From Monilinia fructicola (Eukaryota; Ascomycota; Leotiomycetes; Helotiales; Sclerotiniaceae), in contig VICG01000010.1 in the NCBI GenBank assembly GCA_008692225.1, positions 806,001 to 870,000 of the forward strand: 64,000 nt of DNA, in the 5' to 3' direction. The notes beneath the pieces are model-generated. The model was not told the DNA's origin, searched no databases, and worked only from the letters and a program-made list of their open reading frames with translations. Both the position numbers and the translations under genes were made by a program. Below are positions 23,837 through 36,096 of this stretch, one piece after another; within the stretch, counting starts at the first letter, position 1; each line of letters starts with the position of its first letter.

Positions 23837-24150
23837 AAGAGAACAACGAGAAAGACGATTGATGATTGATGATTGATGGTCGATGGCCGATGCTTGATAG
23901 ATTTGACAAAGAAAAGGAAGGATAGGAAAGGGAAAGGAAAAGAGAATCTTGAGAATTAGGGTGATTTTTGGGATCATAATATATTCGACAGATTCGACAG
24001 ATTGCGAGGATGAACAATGTGCATGTAATTCTACGCTGATAATACTGTGCTATCTACGATATAACCTTATTGTGGATGAAGACTGTGTATGTGTGTGGGT
24101 ATGTCCGTACTTGATCGCTCACCTGGGGATATCTCCAAATATGTAAATAT

Positions 24151-24184
24151 ACTCACTCACTCACTCACTCACTCACTCACTCAC
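24151..24184. repeat. (ACTC)n microsatellite
   Basis: Perfect tetranucleotide array of about 34 bp. Confidence 0.9.
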
Positions 24185-25071
24185 TTAATCACCTAATCAC
24201 ACACTCACTCACCCATCCATCCATAGTCAAAGATATAGAGGTAAAAGGCAACAACAACAACAACAACAGGTACAAACGATCCAAAAAAAACATCCCACCA
24301 AATTTGCAATTCCCATTTACAAGGAGTACATCAGTCATATTTTCATTTTCTGATTTCATAATTCATTCGTTAAATATGTCCACCTCCGCTCCGCTCCCCC
24401 CTCAATCAATTCAAATCCACCTCCCACCCTCCCTCCCACCATCTTCCCGACACACACAACAAAAAAAAGAGCACGAATAAAAATAGATTCAACAAACAAA
24501 CGCGCGCAACTAAAGTAAAGTGAAAAAAAAAACAAAACAACCAAGTTTGAAAAATGAAGAATGATTCCTATTCATCCCACCACCCCTCCGGCGATCTCTT
24601 ATCCTCTTCAACCTAATGGATAAATATGCATACCCTTCCTTTTTATGAGAAGATGGTTCCGTAAGTCCCGTCTTTCATTCATCAACAAAGGCTATGCACA
24701 TGAATATGGAAAATAGGTAGGCAAGTATAAACGATCGCCTGGGACAGAAACATCAAAAACCAAAATTTCAAATCAAGTATGATCCAAGTAAAAAATCGAA
24801 CGAAAAAAGTAGGAAGAAATGGAATGCAGCAGCGCTATATGAGGTTGATGCAAGAGCAACATGCGCAAGGTCATTATTTTAGCAGCCGTAACGTCGTTTG
24901 TCGTTCGTTGTTCATTTCATCAAATTCGTTGAGGTATGGAGAGGGGAAGGAAGGCGGGGAGATTCTTCCTCCTTGCTCTTTCCTCACTTCCCCTCTCTAG
25001 ATCATCTCCTCCGGCTTCGGTTCCCTCAGCCAACTCAGATTGATATATCGATCCTGGAAACAGGAAGAGAA

Positions 25072-27080
25072 TTACCATCGTCTGCTAGGTCTATCGCGTC
25101 TTCTATCATCATAGATGATTTCTCTTTCAATGATTCGCTCATCATCATATGCCAGATCTCTCTCTCTTCTTCTGTCTGCACGCTCCCAATCATCGCGTTC
25201 TTTCTCACGGCGCTCGATACGAACACGTTCGCGTTCGATTTCACGGATGCGATCTTGTCGTTCACGGCGGACTGTTTCGGAGAGGGCAACAAGTTCTTCG
25301 ACATCTTGCTACAAGGTTGTTAGTATGTTTTGAAAGGAATGTAGGGAAAAGAGGGAGGCTTACGTATCGGAGGTATTGGAGAATGTAATAGAAAAACTCA
25401 GTTTCTTCATAATCATAACCAAGTTCTTCGATAGCTTCCTTAGCTACCAAGTCCTTGGTGATTTCAGTCCACAGATCACCCATTCTATTCTTTGGTGGGT
25501 TGCGAGGTAATGGGAAGCCAACTTGACGATCGGAACTTTCCTCAACACGTTCATACTCCCTCTCTCTCTCATATGTAGGTCCGCCGGTATGGCTTCGTGG
25601 CTTACGGCTATTTGAGATTTCAATGTCCACGGTTGTTGAAGATTCGCGTGGTGAAGGTGCAGCACTTCGCTCGCGGATCTCGATATGCTCGGTGGTGCGA
25701 CTGGGACCTTCCCTCTCACGCTCGCGGAACTCGATTCTTTTTTCAACACGTTCGGGTTCGTCCCTCTTTAGTTCACGCTCAGGATTGAACTTGCTTCGTC
25801 GTACACCGTTGTATCTCTGCCAAGTGATTTCTTGACTGCCACCTCCAACACCATCTAATTGAATTCTCTCAGTTCCCGGAGGAACATCAATGATTGACCA
25901 ATCTTTGGTGGCACCATTGAATGCTTCACCAATCACAGCTCTTTCTTGAACCTTACGGCTGTAAAAATCAGCTTCATCTTCATCTCGAATATCGAGATTG
26001 ACTCTATCCTTCTCAGGACGAGCACTCAAGCTTCTTCTTCTGCTAAGATCTATCCGAGTATCTCGGACGCGTAACTTGTCACGCTCTTGTTCGAATAAGA
26101 TGGAATCATCATAATATTCTCGTCTTGGAGGAGGTGATTTAGCATTTTCGCGACGACCACCAGATTTTGTTTTTGTGATGTCAACTTCGGTACTGTTGCC
26201 GGAACGATAAATGTCGATTTCAGTCTTTTCTGTTTTTTGGTGGTGCGGGGGTGCGAGCACGACGAGGAGGTGGGGTGGGGATGGAGCTGGAGCTCGTTCA
26301 AACCCTTTTTTATCAATTAGTATCGATGAACTATAATTATCTAGGCATAGGGGAACATCAAAGCAGACTTACCATGGTCAATATGACGATGATGTGTAAT
26401 GATTTCTCGGTGGATGGGTGGTGCTCGAATGATCTCAGGTGGTGGGGTTGGTGGGGGAGATGGTGATGGAGAAGGTTCTCTTTCTCTCTCTCTTTCAACA
26501 ATACGAGTGTGAATCCTCTCGACTTGTGGTGGTGGTGGTGGGGAAGGTGATCTTCTCTCTCTCCTTTCCCGTTCAACAATTCTCTCACGAACGAATGCGA
26601 ACCGGAGAAGGTGCTGGAGGAGATGGGTGAGCGTTCTCTAAACCTCTGCCTTGTCTCTATAACTCGTGCGCGAAGTTGTGGTGGGGGTGATGGAGATCTT
26701 GTAATTTCCTTTTCTCTTTCCACAATTCGGGTTCGAGAAGGCTCTCGTGCTCCAACTTCACTCCTCACAATTCTCTCACGAAAACGTGGAGGGGATGGAG
26801 ATCTTGGTCTTCGCACAAGTGGTCTGTCGTTGAAGGTTTCTGTATCGCGTTCTCTTACAACCATTTGACCTGGCTCCGATCGCGCATAATCATCTCGTAA
26901 GAAATCTAATGAACGTCTTCGCTCCCGAGGTCCTGCACCTCTTCTGGCGCTGAAGTCAATAGTTTCTTCATGATCACGCTCTCGTACTCGAACTTGAGCC
27001 GGAGGAGGTGCTGTTCCTCGATAATAAGTATCACGCTCATCGTATTCCGCCACTCGTGACGGTGCACCATGTCTCGACAT
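25072..27080 (-). CDS. Arg/Glu-rich repetitive protein with conserved C-terminus (DUF8035-like), frameshifted in exon 1
   Basis: Exons 27080-26373, 26304-25364 and 25308-25072. Intron 1 has a GTAAGT donor and an ATACTAAT branch site; intron 2 has GTAAGC and ATACTAAC. The predicted protein of about 627 residues starts MSRHGAPSRVAEYDERDTYY. It has repeated SPSPP and RERIVERER blocks, then a middle part with TKDWSIIDVPPGTERIQLDG and ITWQRYNGVRRSKFNPERE. A conserved C-terminal part reads MGDLWTEITKDLVAKEAIEE, GYDYEETEFFYYILQYLRY and QDVEELVALSETVRRERQDR, and the protein ends PSRRW. I remember this C-terminus as a Pezizomycotina-specific domain of unknown function, with the DUF number uncertain. 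Exon 1 needs a net frame change between 26590 and 26627 to join FRERSP to RERIVERERRERRSPSPP. A second pair of compensating shifts may lie near 26240-26290. Function unknown; charged repeats suggest a nuclear or scaffold role only weakly. Confidence 0.8.
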
Positions 27081-30000
27081 GTTTGCTTATTTGGTTAATT
27101 TGGTTGTTTAGTTGATGGTTGGATTGTTTGGCTTTGACTTTGACTTTTTGTTGTTTGTTTTGTTGATCTTCTGATTGATTCTATTGTATTCGAAATGGTG
27201 GAGTAGTTTTTTAGTGACCTGGGAGATAATATATCGATTGTTTAGGTATTTATTTATTTGCTTATTTGTTGGTTGGTTGGATGGATGGTTGGATGATAAA
27301 GATGAAATAGTGAACCAAATCAAACGGTATGAGTAGGTAGGAGGGATTGAATAGAATGGCAAAGTGAAGAAGCAGAAGCCAAGTAAGAATAATCACAATT
27401 CAAGGAAGAAAGGGAAAAAGAACGAGGCTGGCAGGTGAATAGTGGTAGGTTTTGTATAATTTGAGAGGATCGGTTCCTAGGTAATAGATAGGTATGTAGC
27501 ATGTACGCATGTATGTCCACGGGTACGCATGAATGTACGCATGAATGTATGTTTGTGGTGAAAGTTGAATGAAGGTAATAGAAATAGCAATCCGAGATAG
27601 ATTGAGATGACGAGCTATTGGAGGGGCTTGCGTCGGTTGGGCTGATTTTGGGTATCTTGAATTGGCTCGTGAAGAGAGAATAAGGTGTCAAGGGTTATCA
27701 ATTGATCCCAGTGGATGCCCAGTCTGGCTGTGGATGGTGAAGTTTTGCCGGTGAACAAGACTCAAGGTGGGGAGCGGGAATGAAATTTTGGTGGGATGAA
27801 AGAGTTGAAGTGGGTTTTTCCTTGGAGTTTTCCAGCTTTGGGTGGTTTTTTTAATACTGTATGATCTAGAAGCGGACACAAAAGCTGAAATGTTGGTGAG
27901 AGGGCAAGGAGGGTAGGGAGGGTAAGGTCGGCAGGTGATGGGTGATGGGTGATGGGTGATGGATGGGTGGTGGATGGATGGATGGATGGATGATGGATGG
28001 GTGAGAGTGTAAGAAATATTAATCTATTGGATTGGTTGATGATGATGATGATGATGATGTTGTTGTTGTTGTTGTTGGTGATGTTGATGTTGTTGATATA
28101 AGTTTAAAATAGAAAGAGAGAGAATAAAATCATGGAAATATCTATCTATCCTCTATTCTCTCTTATTTTCTTTCTCTCTTCTCTTCTCTCTCCCTCCTTT
28201 CTATCTTTTTCACACATACACACACACACCCCTCTCTCTCACCCTCACCCTCTCTTTACCCGTCAATAGAATATAAAATACAGTACAACCAACCCTTGTA
28301 TCCTTCCACCTTCCACCTTCCATCGATTTCATTGGTCAAGCAGGAGAGAGAAGGATCAAGATGATTAAAGTTCTTGAACTGGATACTTACTGTAATACCT
28401 ACCTAGTACCTACCTACCTACCTACCTACTACTCTCTCTCCCACCGTCGAGCGAGATCTAGATAGTCACGCAACACCATTGGACATCAAGTTTCTGGGGG
28501 GAATTCTTGTTGATGGCACGCACCGTCAGCGTCAGCGTTTCCTCGGTCCCATCCACGTCTGATGTAATTGTGCAGATGGCCATCCACCCACCCGCTGACT
28601 GGCTGGCACTACACTGCACTGCACTGTCCAGTGTTGAGGGCGGTGGGATGGGGAATCGGGATGGCATGGGATGGGGAAACGACGAAAAGTTAAAAAGAAA
28701 AGATGGGAGCGGCCGATGATTCGATGAGGCTTTGAATGTGATGGGTATGGATGGGTATTCGTATCTGGGTAGGTATTAGGTATTAGGTATTAGGTGTTAG
28801 GTATGTTACATACCCTTACTAGGACTAGGTACAAGATACTGGGCACTCGTGATATCGTGAAGAATAATCGAGAATAACAAGAAACAAACAATCAATCAAT
28901 CAATTCTTTGGGCAGGGGAATGATACTGTACTGTACTGTGCTTACTGCACAGTAATGTAAAATAATAAGAGGTCGGTGGATAAGAAAGTATAATGAGTGT
29001 ATACTCAAGTACGGGTCAGGTTGTTCCTTGACATTTGGATGTTGGGTTGGATGGCTAGTCCCTGGCTGGGGAGATGTCAAACTTTTGCGCCCAAGTTTCT
29101 GATATACAGCGATTTGCAGGAGGGAGCGAGGGAGGGAGGGATGAAAGGGAAAGAGGAGAGAAGAGGAGAGGAGAAAAGAAAAGAAAAGAAGAGGGGAAGA
29201 AGCGATCAAGCAATTAACGAGATGGATATGATGGATGTCCTGGAGGAGAGAGAGACTCGAGGTTGATGAATGTAATAATCTGATTTTGTTCGCGGCGGAG
29301 GACCTCTCGAACCTTGCCGACGTAATATCTATCTCCAGCTACCCTTCCTTCACCTGCCTAGTACTGTATCTACGGACAAACAGTTACCTAGGTATTGGAT
29401 ACTCGAGTATCCATGGATATATCAACTCTCAAAATAGGTTGGGTCTATTGGATCTGCTGGTCGTTATATTTGACAACGGGCGCCTCGAGTCCCTGGCTAG
29501 TAGCTACAAACGGTGACGGTCAGATTGAAGGTCGATATCTATGGATCATCATCTATCTACTTTAATGAGCCGCCCTTTAAATCAATAAATCATCAAATCA
29601 ATAAATCATCAAATCATTAAATAATCAACAAACAAATCATCAAATCAACAAATCGACCCGACCCATCGACAAATCATCCATCCACCGAGAGTCCCTCCTC
29701 AAATCTCCCCTCCCCTCCCCCAAATCTAAAAACGCAAGCGATCGGAAAATCTAAAAAAAAAATCCTGATCTTCCAACCACCTGGACAAATTGTGGAATTC
29801 GATTATAAGGTTAGAACTAAGTGAGGGGCTCGAAATGGGCGGGCGGGCGGGCTGGCTGGCTGGCTGGCTGCGCTTGAAAATCGAATTAGGTGAGGATGAT
29901 TGCCGCCGACTTCAGGTTTGTAGATAGATAGATCATAGATGCCTAGGCACGTATGATGTGCTTACTTTACTTACCTACTTACTTGTCTGTACTTGATTAG

Positions 30001-31507
30001 GGCAGTGAAGGGAAGACGGGATGATCATGTTGTTTTTTCCTACGCCAGTGTTTAAATTGTTGTGGGGAAATGCTGTGGAAACCAGTTACGCCTCGCTCGC
30101 TAGTTTGTTTCTTCTTGTGTTGTTGCATGGGAGTTCCTTAGAGGGATTGATTGGATTGGTGAGGAAGAGAGAAAGGAAGGTGTTTCAGTTGTTAGTACCA
30201 ACCTCTCTACCTACCTACCTACCTACATACCGTCCGGAAAAGAGAGGCTGAGTATGCATCCCGAGGTCTCTTCACTGTATTAGAGTCCCTTCTCCAGCAT
30301 CCATCTGCTGGTCTCGCGACCTGGCACTCCCGCAGCGGAGCACCCCGTTGCCATGTACGGACTGGGAGATTCGTCCTACTCCTACATAAAGTCCTGGTGG
30401 AGCATAAAAGTTCGATGGTTGGTTACAGTACTCATGCCGCCGGGATATCGGTGAGGGATCCTCTCTGGGATGTACTGTACAGTACAGTGCAGTATGTATA
30501 CCAAGCCACAAAGCGGTGATCACACAGCCTCCTTGGCATTCCAATTGTCGATAGCGACATCAGAGTCATCGTTAGATGGGAATCTGGCGAGTGTTGCCTT
30601 GTTGAATGGGGAATTCTGTCTTTCCAAGGTGATCCCAACAGCACCTGCTGGATTACTAGTTACTTATTAGGTAAGCATGCAATCATCTACTGCGGTACTA
30701 GTACACTTATTCAATACAAATCGTAAGGGTTATAGGACGTTGTCTCGCTTCTTCCTTCACCCGTGCTTGATTTCTGAAATGGTTTCCATGGATGTATCTG
30801 TTCTCTCGTGTTCTGTTCTTGTGATACCAAAATGTGATGATGAAACCCCCGTATCAGTACCTACCTAGGTAGGTAGTCAGTCAGTCAGTCAGTCAGTCAT
30901 CTAGGCCTTACATCTGAACATGCTTGGTTCATCTGATTCTGACCATGAGGAAGGAAGGATGAATCAATGTTTCTTCGGCACATGAAATTCAATCTACTTC
31001 AACAATAAATTTACTCGCCTGAAAGGTCTGATTCCGTTTTCCATATTCATGGATACCTGGTTGGAACCGAAGTAGTTGGTCATCTCAGTTGGAAAATAAG
31101 TCATTAATCGAATTTTAGAAGAGGTTTCTCATTTCAATGCAGCCCTATGGTCATATACTTACCTGCCTCTGGGCTACCTAGGTACGATATCTATAGGGCT
31201 ACATCAGCCGAGTAGGTGAGTAAGTGTACTTGTAATATGGACATAAATCTATTACTTTCAAGGTTCACCATTTGAGGTTTCATGACTAAAGGTATCAAAT
31301 CATTAGTACGAACTACCTACTAAACTTTGGAATTTAAAGGGGATGTAAGGGTTTCGAATTTCGATAGGGTTCCTTGGGGAACTTGAGGCTCTGTAAATGT
31401 ATCTACCTAGTCACTAGTAGAGCTTAATGGTGCCTAGATTGCTTGGCAACGAAGATGAACAGATCGTTAGGTATCATGAGTTCTTGGGATATAATCAGGT
31501 ATACATA
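27081..31507. other. Intergenic region
   Basis: About 27081-28100 is probably the leader and promoter of the minus-strand gene, with GGATG, GATGAT and TTG repeats at 27935-28095. From 28130 to 31500 I see pyrimidine-rich tracts, a GGCT run near 29855-29870, TACC runs near 28405-28425 and 30210-30225, and an AGTC array at 30876-30899. No convincing coding region. Confidence 0.6.
30876..30899. repeat. (AGTC)n microsatellite
   Basis: Six tetranucleotide copies following CTACCTAGGTAGGTAG. A related TCAG array occurs at 45519-45562. Confidence 0.85.
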
Positions 31508-31739
31508 CTCTCCCCCCCCGGAATAAATGTTAATTGATGGATCCCTCCCCAGTTTGCTTCATCTGATTGGTTATAATCCTTTGCACAAGCCAGATTTTGA
31601 TCTTTTAGTTGAATCAGGGTGGAATTTAGCAAATTTTTATCCTTGAGCTGTGGCAAAATCGAGGTCCAATGATAAAAACTATTTGCTAGATTTATATGGG
31701 CCGACCCATACTTTAACATTTATTCCGGGGGGGGGAGAG
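31508..31739. mobile_element. Small MITE with TA target duplication, not RIP-mutated
   Basis: Ends are CTCTCCCCCCCCGGAATAAA and its inverted copy, which differs only in the length of the C run. Inverted repeats extend through ATGTTAA, about 26 bp. TA dinucleotides (31506-31507 and 31740-31741) flank it. The 232-bp element has normal base composition and no transposase. A 74-codon frame across it is an artefact. Confidence 0.85.
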
Positions 31740-31807
31740 TACCTACCCTCGAGTGCTCTCGGCAGTCTTGAGAGGGTGGTAAGATGGAGAACCGAGTTGT
31801 TGGAATA

Positions 31808-34498
31808 AAGGTCTTCAGCAAAATTTAAAAAAAAAATCTCGGTTATATTACAGCGTTTAAAAGCATAGTATATTACACTTAATTTAGTATAATGGGATTT
31901 GCTAATAATAAATTTCGAATATTATTTTTATATTATACCTTAAAAAAATGGTTAAACCATCCAAAATGGGTAATATTAAAATTAATGATATACTTTTAAT
32001 AACTATTATATTAATGTTTTTTATAATAATAGAAAAGAATAAACTTTGTTATTATTATAGAATGCTTTATAAATATATATAAAAAACCTTTGAATTGATT
32101 TTATTAGTATTATAAAACGTTAAATTCTGATTTAGATTTATTATTATTAAACTTTAATATTTTATTCCCCTTTTCAAATTAGAAAATATTAAATACTTTT
32201 AATAAATCTAATACTTATTTTTTATTATATTATACATTATTTATATATGTTTAATATATTCTAATCAACTTTTTATACTTTTTAATTTATTTAAACAATC
32301 TTTCCCTTAAATCTTTATAATATTTAATATTATATATTATTATTTTATTAAAATATTCGAAAAGCATTTTAAATAGCATTTTTAATTATATAACTATTCT
32401 TAATTTTATATATTTTCAAAAGCAATGAAAAGCATTAATAACGTTTTTAGTATATATAAATTTGTAGATAGTATATTTAAAGAGGTTAATAAGCCAGGAG
32501 AAGATCAATTAAATTAATGAGTAATATATTCCGGGTATAAATATATATATAGTATAATATAATAAGTTATAATTACTTTTAATCTTTTAATATCTTTATT
32601 TTCAAAATTATTTTTGGATTCTACAAATGATTAGGTTATATAGCAATGTAGTAAAATCGTTGATAAAATTAAAAAGATTATAAAAGATTAGTCGAAAAAG
32701 AAAATACTACAAATATATAATAATTCTATATATAATAATATATATAAAATTATATACCTTTTTAAAGGAAATAAATAAATAAAAGGTTGGTATATTTTAT
32801 TTAAGAATAAAAAGTAGTTTAATAAAGATTTAGTATATATTAGAATAATTGTAAAACAAATATTCGAAAAAATTGAATCCTTATGAATTTATATAGTATT
32901 TTTAAAAAGCCTTATTTTAAAAAATCAATTTATTACAATATATTTTTTAATAATAGTTTTATTAACTAATTATTAAACTTATTTAAAAATAAAAAAAGAG
33001 AATGTAAATCGATTTAAAATCGATTTTTTTACAATTGAAAAATATTTAAAATAAAGATATATTAGAATTTAATTGAAATTTTCAATTTTTATTCAAATCT
33101 TTATTTTTTCGATTATTTTTAATATACTCTAATATTATATTTATATTAACTTTTATATTATCCATTTTTTTATTAATATTTGCTTTTAATTCTATTAATT
33201 TTTTTTCGATTTTATTAACTTTTTTGTTAACTCTTTTTTACTTATTATTTTTTTAAATATTTTCGGTTATATAAATAATTGTATTATATACCTTTTTTTA
33301 AAGATTTAATTTAAACCCTTTAATAGATATTATAATTATTAAAAGGTTTTTTTAAAATTAAAGATTAATATAGTTTTTTTGTTTGTTTTTTAACCATTTC
33401 TTTTTTTATATTATATATTTATGTTTTTAGGAATGTGAATTTTTAACACTTTTTCTTTAATTTAATAATCCTTGTATTTCTTTATCTGCTTGGTTTTAAA
33501 TCTCTTTTTTCTAATCCTTTTAGAGTTGATATTTATTAAATATATCTTGTTATATATCAAAAATGGATTTGTATAATAATTTAAGTTTATTCTTTTTTAA
33601 TAAATATACTAATTAATGCTTTTTCTAAATATTTAACTATTCTTTTATAATAGTATTTTAATTTTTAATAATCTTTGCTTTTTCTATTTGGTTATATTGT
33701 GAATTAATTATATTTCACCACATCCCAGATTTTTTGATTTCAAAAGAGCTTTTATTTTTGTATATAATTCGTAAAAATACTATTCAACGTTTTTTTATTC
33801 ATTTATAGTATTTTATAGAAGTATGCATAATATTTATAGATTTAAAAGATTTAAAGTAAAGGGTAAATGAAAAGTTTAGTAAATGGATTAAAAAAAAGAA
33901 AATGCTTTTTGTAGTATTATTAAATTGTTTAAAATATGATTTAGGATTTGCAAATTAACTAATTTTATATTTCTTTTGTAATTAAGAAAAAAATAAAAGT
34001 AGTATAAATGTACTATATTTAATTGATTGTATTAATTTAATTAAATTTGTATTTTAATATATAGAAAAAAAGGGTAATAGTAAAGATAAAAGTATAGTTT
34101 AATTTTTTTAATTAAGTAGAATAAAACATTTAAATAAATCTTCATTATTTAAAAAAGTATTTATTCAAGACGAATATTTTAAAGTAAATAATATTAAGCT
34201 TATTTTTGTAATAAATTTAAAATAATCAGAATTTTCGAAATAGCTTTATTTTTTGGATTATTTATTTAAATTATTATATTAATTATTTTAAATTAATATT
34301 AATAATTTATTAAAACTATAGTATAGTTTAAAATCTTTTAATATACTATTGTTTTAATATAATTAGCTCCGGAGCATTTTTAAAAGGGAAAAATCGAAAA
34401 AAGTAATATGGATTTCCCTTTTTTAAACGCATCACTCAGAATTCCAGGATCCATTATATAAGCCGAAAATTTTCTTTAAAAATTTTGCTGAAGCCCTT
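31808..34498. mobile_element. RIP-degraded DNA transposon with TIRs and TA duplication
   Basis: The left end AAGGTCTTCAGCAAAATTT and the right end (other strand) AAGGGCTTCAGCAAAATTT are inverted repeats. Similarity continues inward through TCTCGGTTATAT versus TTTCGGCTTATAT, and later GCGTTTAAAA. TA flanks both ends (31806-31807 and 34499-34500). Length is 2691 bp; the interior is about as AT-rich as the LTR element and has no usable frame. Size and TA duplication suggest a Tc1/mariner or pogo/Fot-type transposon, but I could not read a transposase, so the superfamily is inference. Confidence 0.82.
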
Positions 34499-35345
34499 TA
34501 ATGACCGAGAGGGCTATGTGGATATATGTACTAGATAACCTTACCTCAGTCCTTGGATGCATGGTTATTGTCTTCTTTTATCATACAGTCCTAATTTCAT
34601 GATGATATATGGAAAGAAGATGATGGACGAGCAATGTGTCGAAGCGTGGGTACGTATTCTAAATCAAAACTTATCATCAATGTTAGTTCGCCCTGAGTTG
34701 TATTCGAGTCATGATATCGATCGCATTAAATAAGACTGCAGCCGAACAAGTAATAGTTGAATGGTCGGTAGGTTTTAGTTGTTATACTGAAAATGAGATA
34801 GAGCGAGAGATATAATATATATATTTATAATATATATATACCTAGGTATATACATATATACGCATATATGATACAACCTGGAATGCAGAGTACCTAGTTG
34901 CATCACGGAGAGATGATGCCCAATTCATGAACTGTTGTAACATGAGGTCGAGTCGGGGATTTTGAATGGATGAGATACGGCAGAATGGATTCGATGGAGT
35001 CATGAAGAGTAACATGTTTATAAATTTAGATGCATTGTACATGCGTGTACTACTATTTTGTATCAGAAGTTGGATTGTTGTATCCATGGATGGTTGGATT
35101 GTTGTATGGATTGTTGAATTGTTGTATTGTTGTATTGTTGTATTGTTGTATTGTCGTACTGTTGTATTTTAGGTAGTTCTAATGTGGTAACATCCATGGA
35201 TGAAGTAGGAGCGCCGGAGGTATCTACGAGCACGTAGGAGGCACCTCGGACTTTATTGGATAACCTTGGATCGTTGAATACTGTAATGGGATGTGAGAAT
35301 CATCAACTTTAGCCCTACATCCATTCCACCTAATATAATCAATCA

Positions 35346-35418
35346 ATCTATATAATCTATATAATAATCTATATAATAATCTATATAATAATCTATATAA
35401 TAATCTATATAATAATCT
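35346..35418. repeat. Tandem array, 12-bp unit ATAATCTATATA
   Basis: Six near-perfect copies. Confidence 0.9.
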
Positions 35419-35507
35419 ACATCTACATGTCTATTTTTATCTGTATCTCTATCTGTATCTGTATCTCTATCTCTATTTCCTCTCCATCTTCCACCTTCCG
35501 CCCTCAT

Positions 35508-35557
35508 CTTCCACCTTCCACCTTCCACCTTCCACCTTCCACCTTCCACCTTCCACC
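35508..35557. repeat. Heptamer minisatellite, unit CTTCCAC
   Basis: Seven copies, strongly purine/pyrimidine asymmetric, following a degenerate copy of the same unit. Confidence 0.88.
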
Positions 35558-36096
35558 CTCATCCCCTCCTCTCTTCATCTCCTCTCTTATCGGAGATCTG
35601 AACTAGTGCATTGTGGCTCCTCTGATAATCGATAAGATACCGTAACCTTATGTTCCTGCGTTTTTTGCGCACAAAATGGCGGGGAAATTTACAAAAATTC
35701 CGTCATCTACCTTGTGAACCACACTAATAATAAATGTACAGTAGTAACGCGACCGGCACTGAACCACACACAGCTGGAGGACCGACTGAATCATACTGGC
35801 GCGTTTTCATCGACATTACCCATCACACTGACTACCTAGATATGTACTTGTATGGATGTCAATGAACTGATTTTTTTCCCATCTCAAATTCATCTTGATA
35901 TCCTTTCAACAGCTTCTCTTTTTCCCGACTTGTTTTATTATTCTTCACGGATGTTCATTAATTTCTAATCATTCGTATTACAGAAACACCTACGTGTTCC
36001 AGCATTGGATCGCGGGTACTGGCAGACCTACCATCTTCAAGCCTTGTGGTGCGGTATATTAAGAAAGGACATTTGGGTCCGCCGCATTGAATAACC

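Larger units (their letters stand above)
23511..25071. other. Intergenic region with simple repeats
   Basis: Holds GATATGATAT-like runs at 23570-23600, an ATCAAA hexamer array at 23754-23836 and an ACTC array at 24151-24184. I see no gene. The part near 25071 is probably the 3' untranslated region of the minus-strand gene to the right. Confidence 0.65.
34501..36096. other. Intergenic region and upstream region of the SNF2 gene
   Basis: Contains an 8-bp array (ATTGTTGT type, 35117-35168), a 12-bp array (ATAATCTATATA, 35346-35418), CTGTAT/CTCTAT runs, and a CTTCCAC heptamer array (35508-35557). The last 500 bp before the start codon at 36097 are of ordinary composition and should contain promoter and leader. 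No gene seen. Confidence 0.6.

Noticed and set aside
23513..23977. 154-codon frame with a Phe-Asp repeat
   Set aside because: The repeat is the ATCAAA hexamer array read in frame; the rest is microsatellite-derived.
31495..31719. 74-codon frame inside the small MITE
   Set aside because: It covers the terminal repeat and most of the MITE; no resemblance to a known protein and no codon signature.
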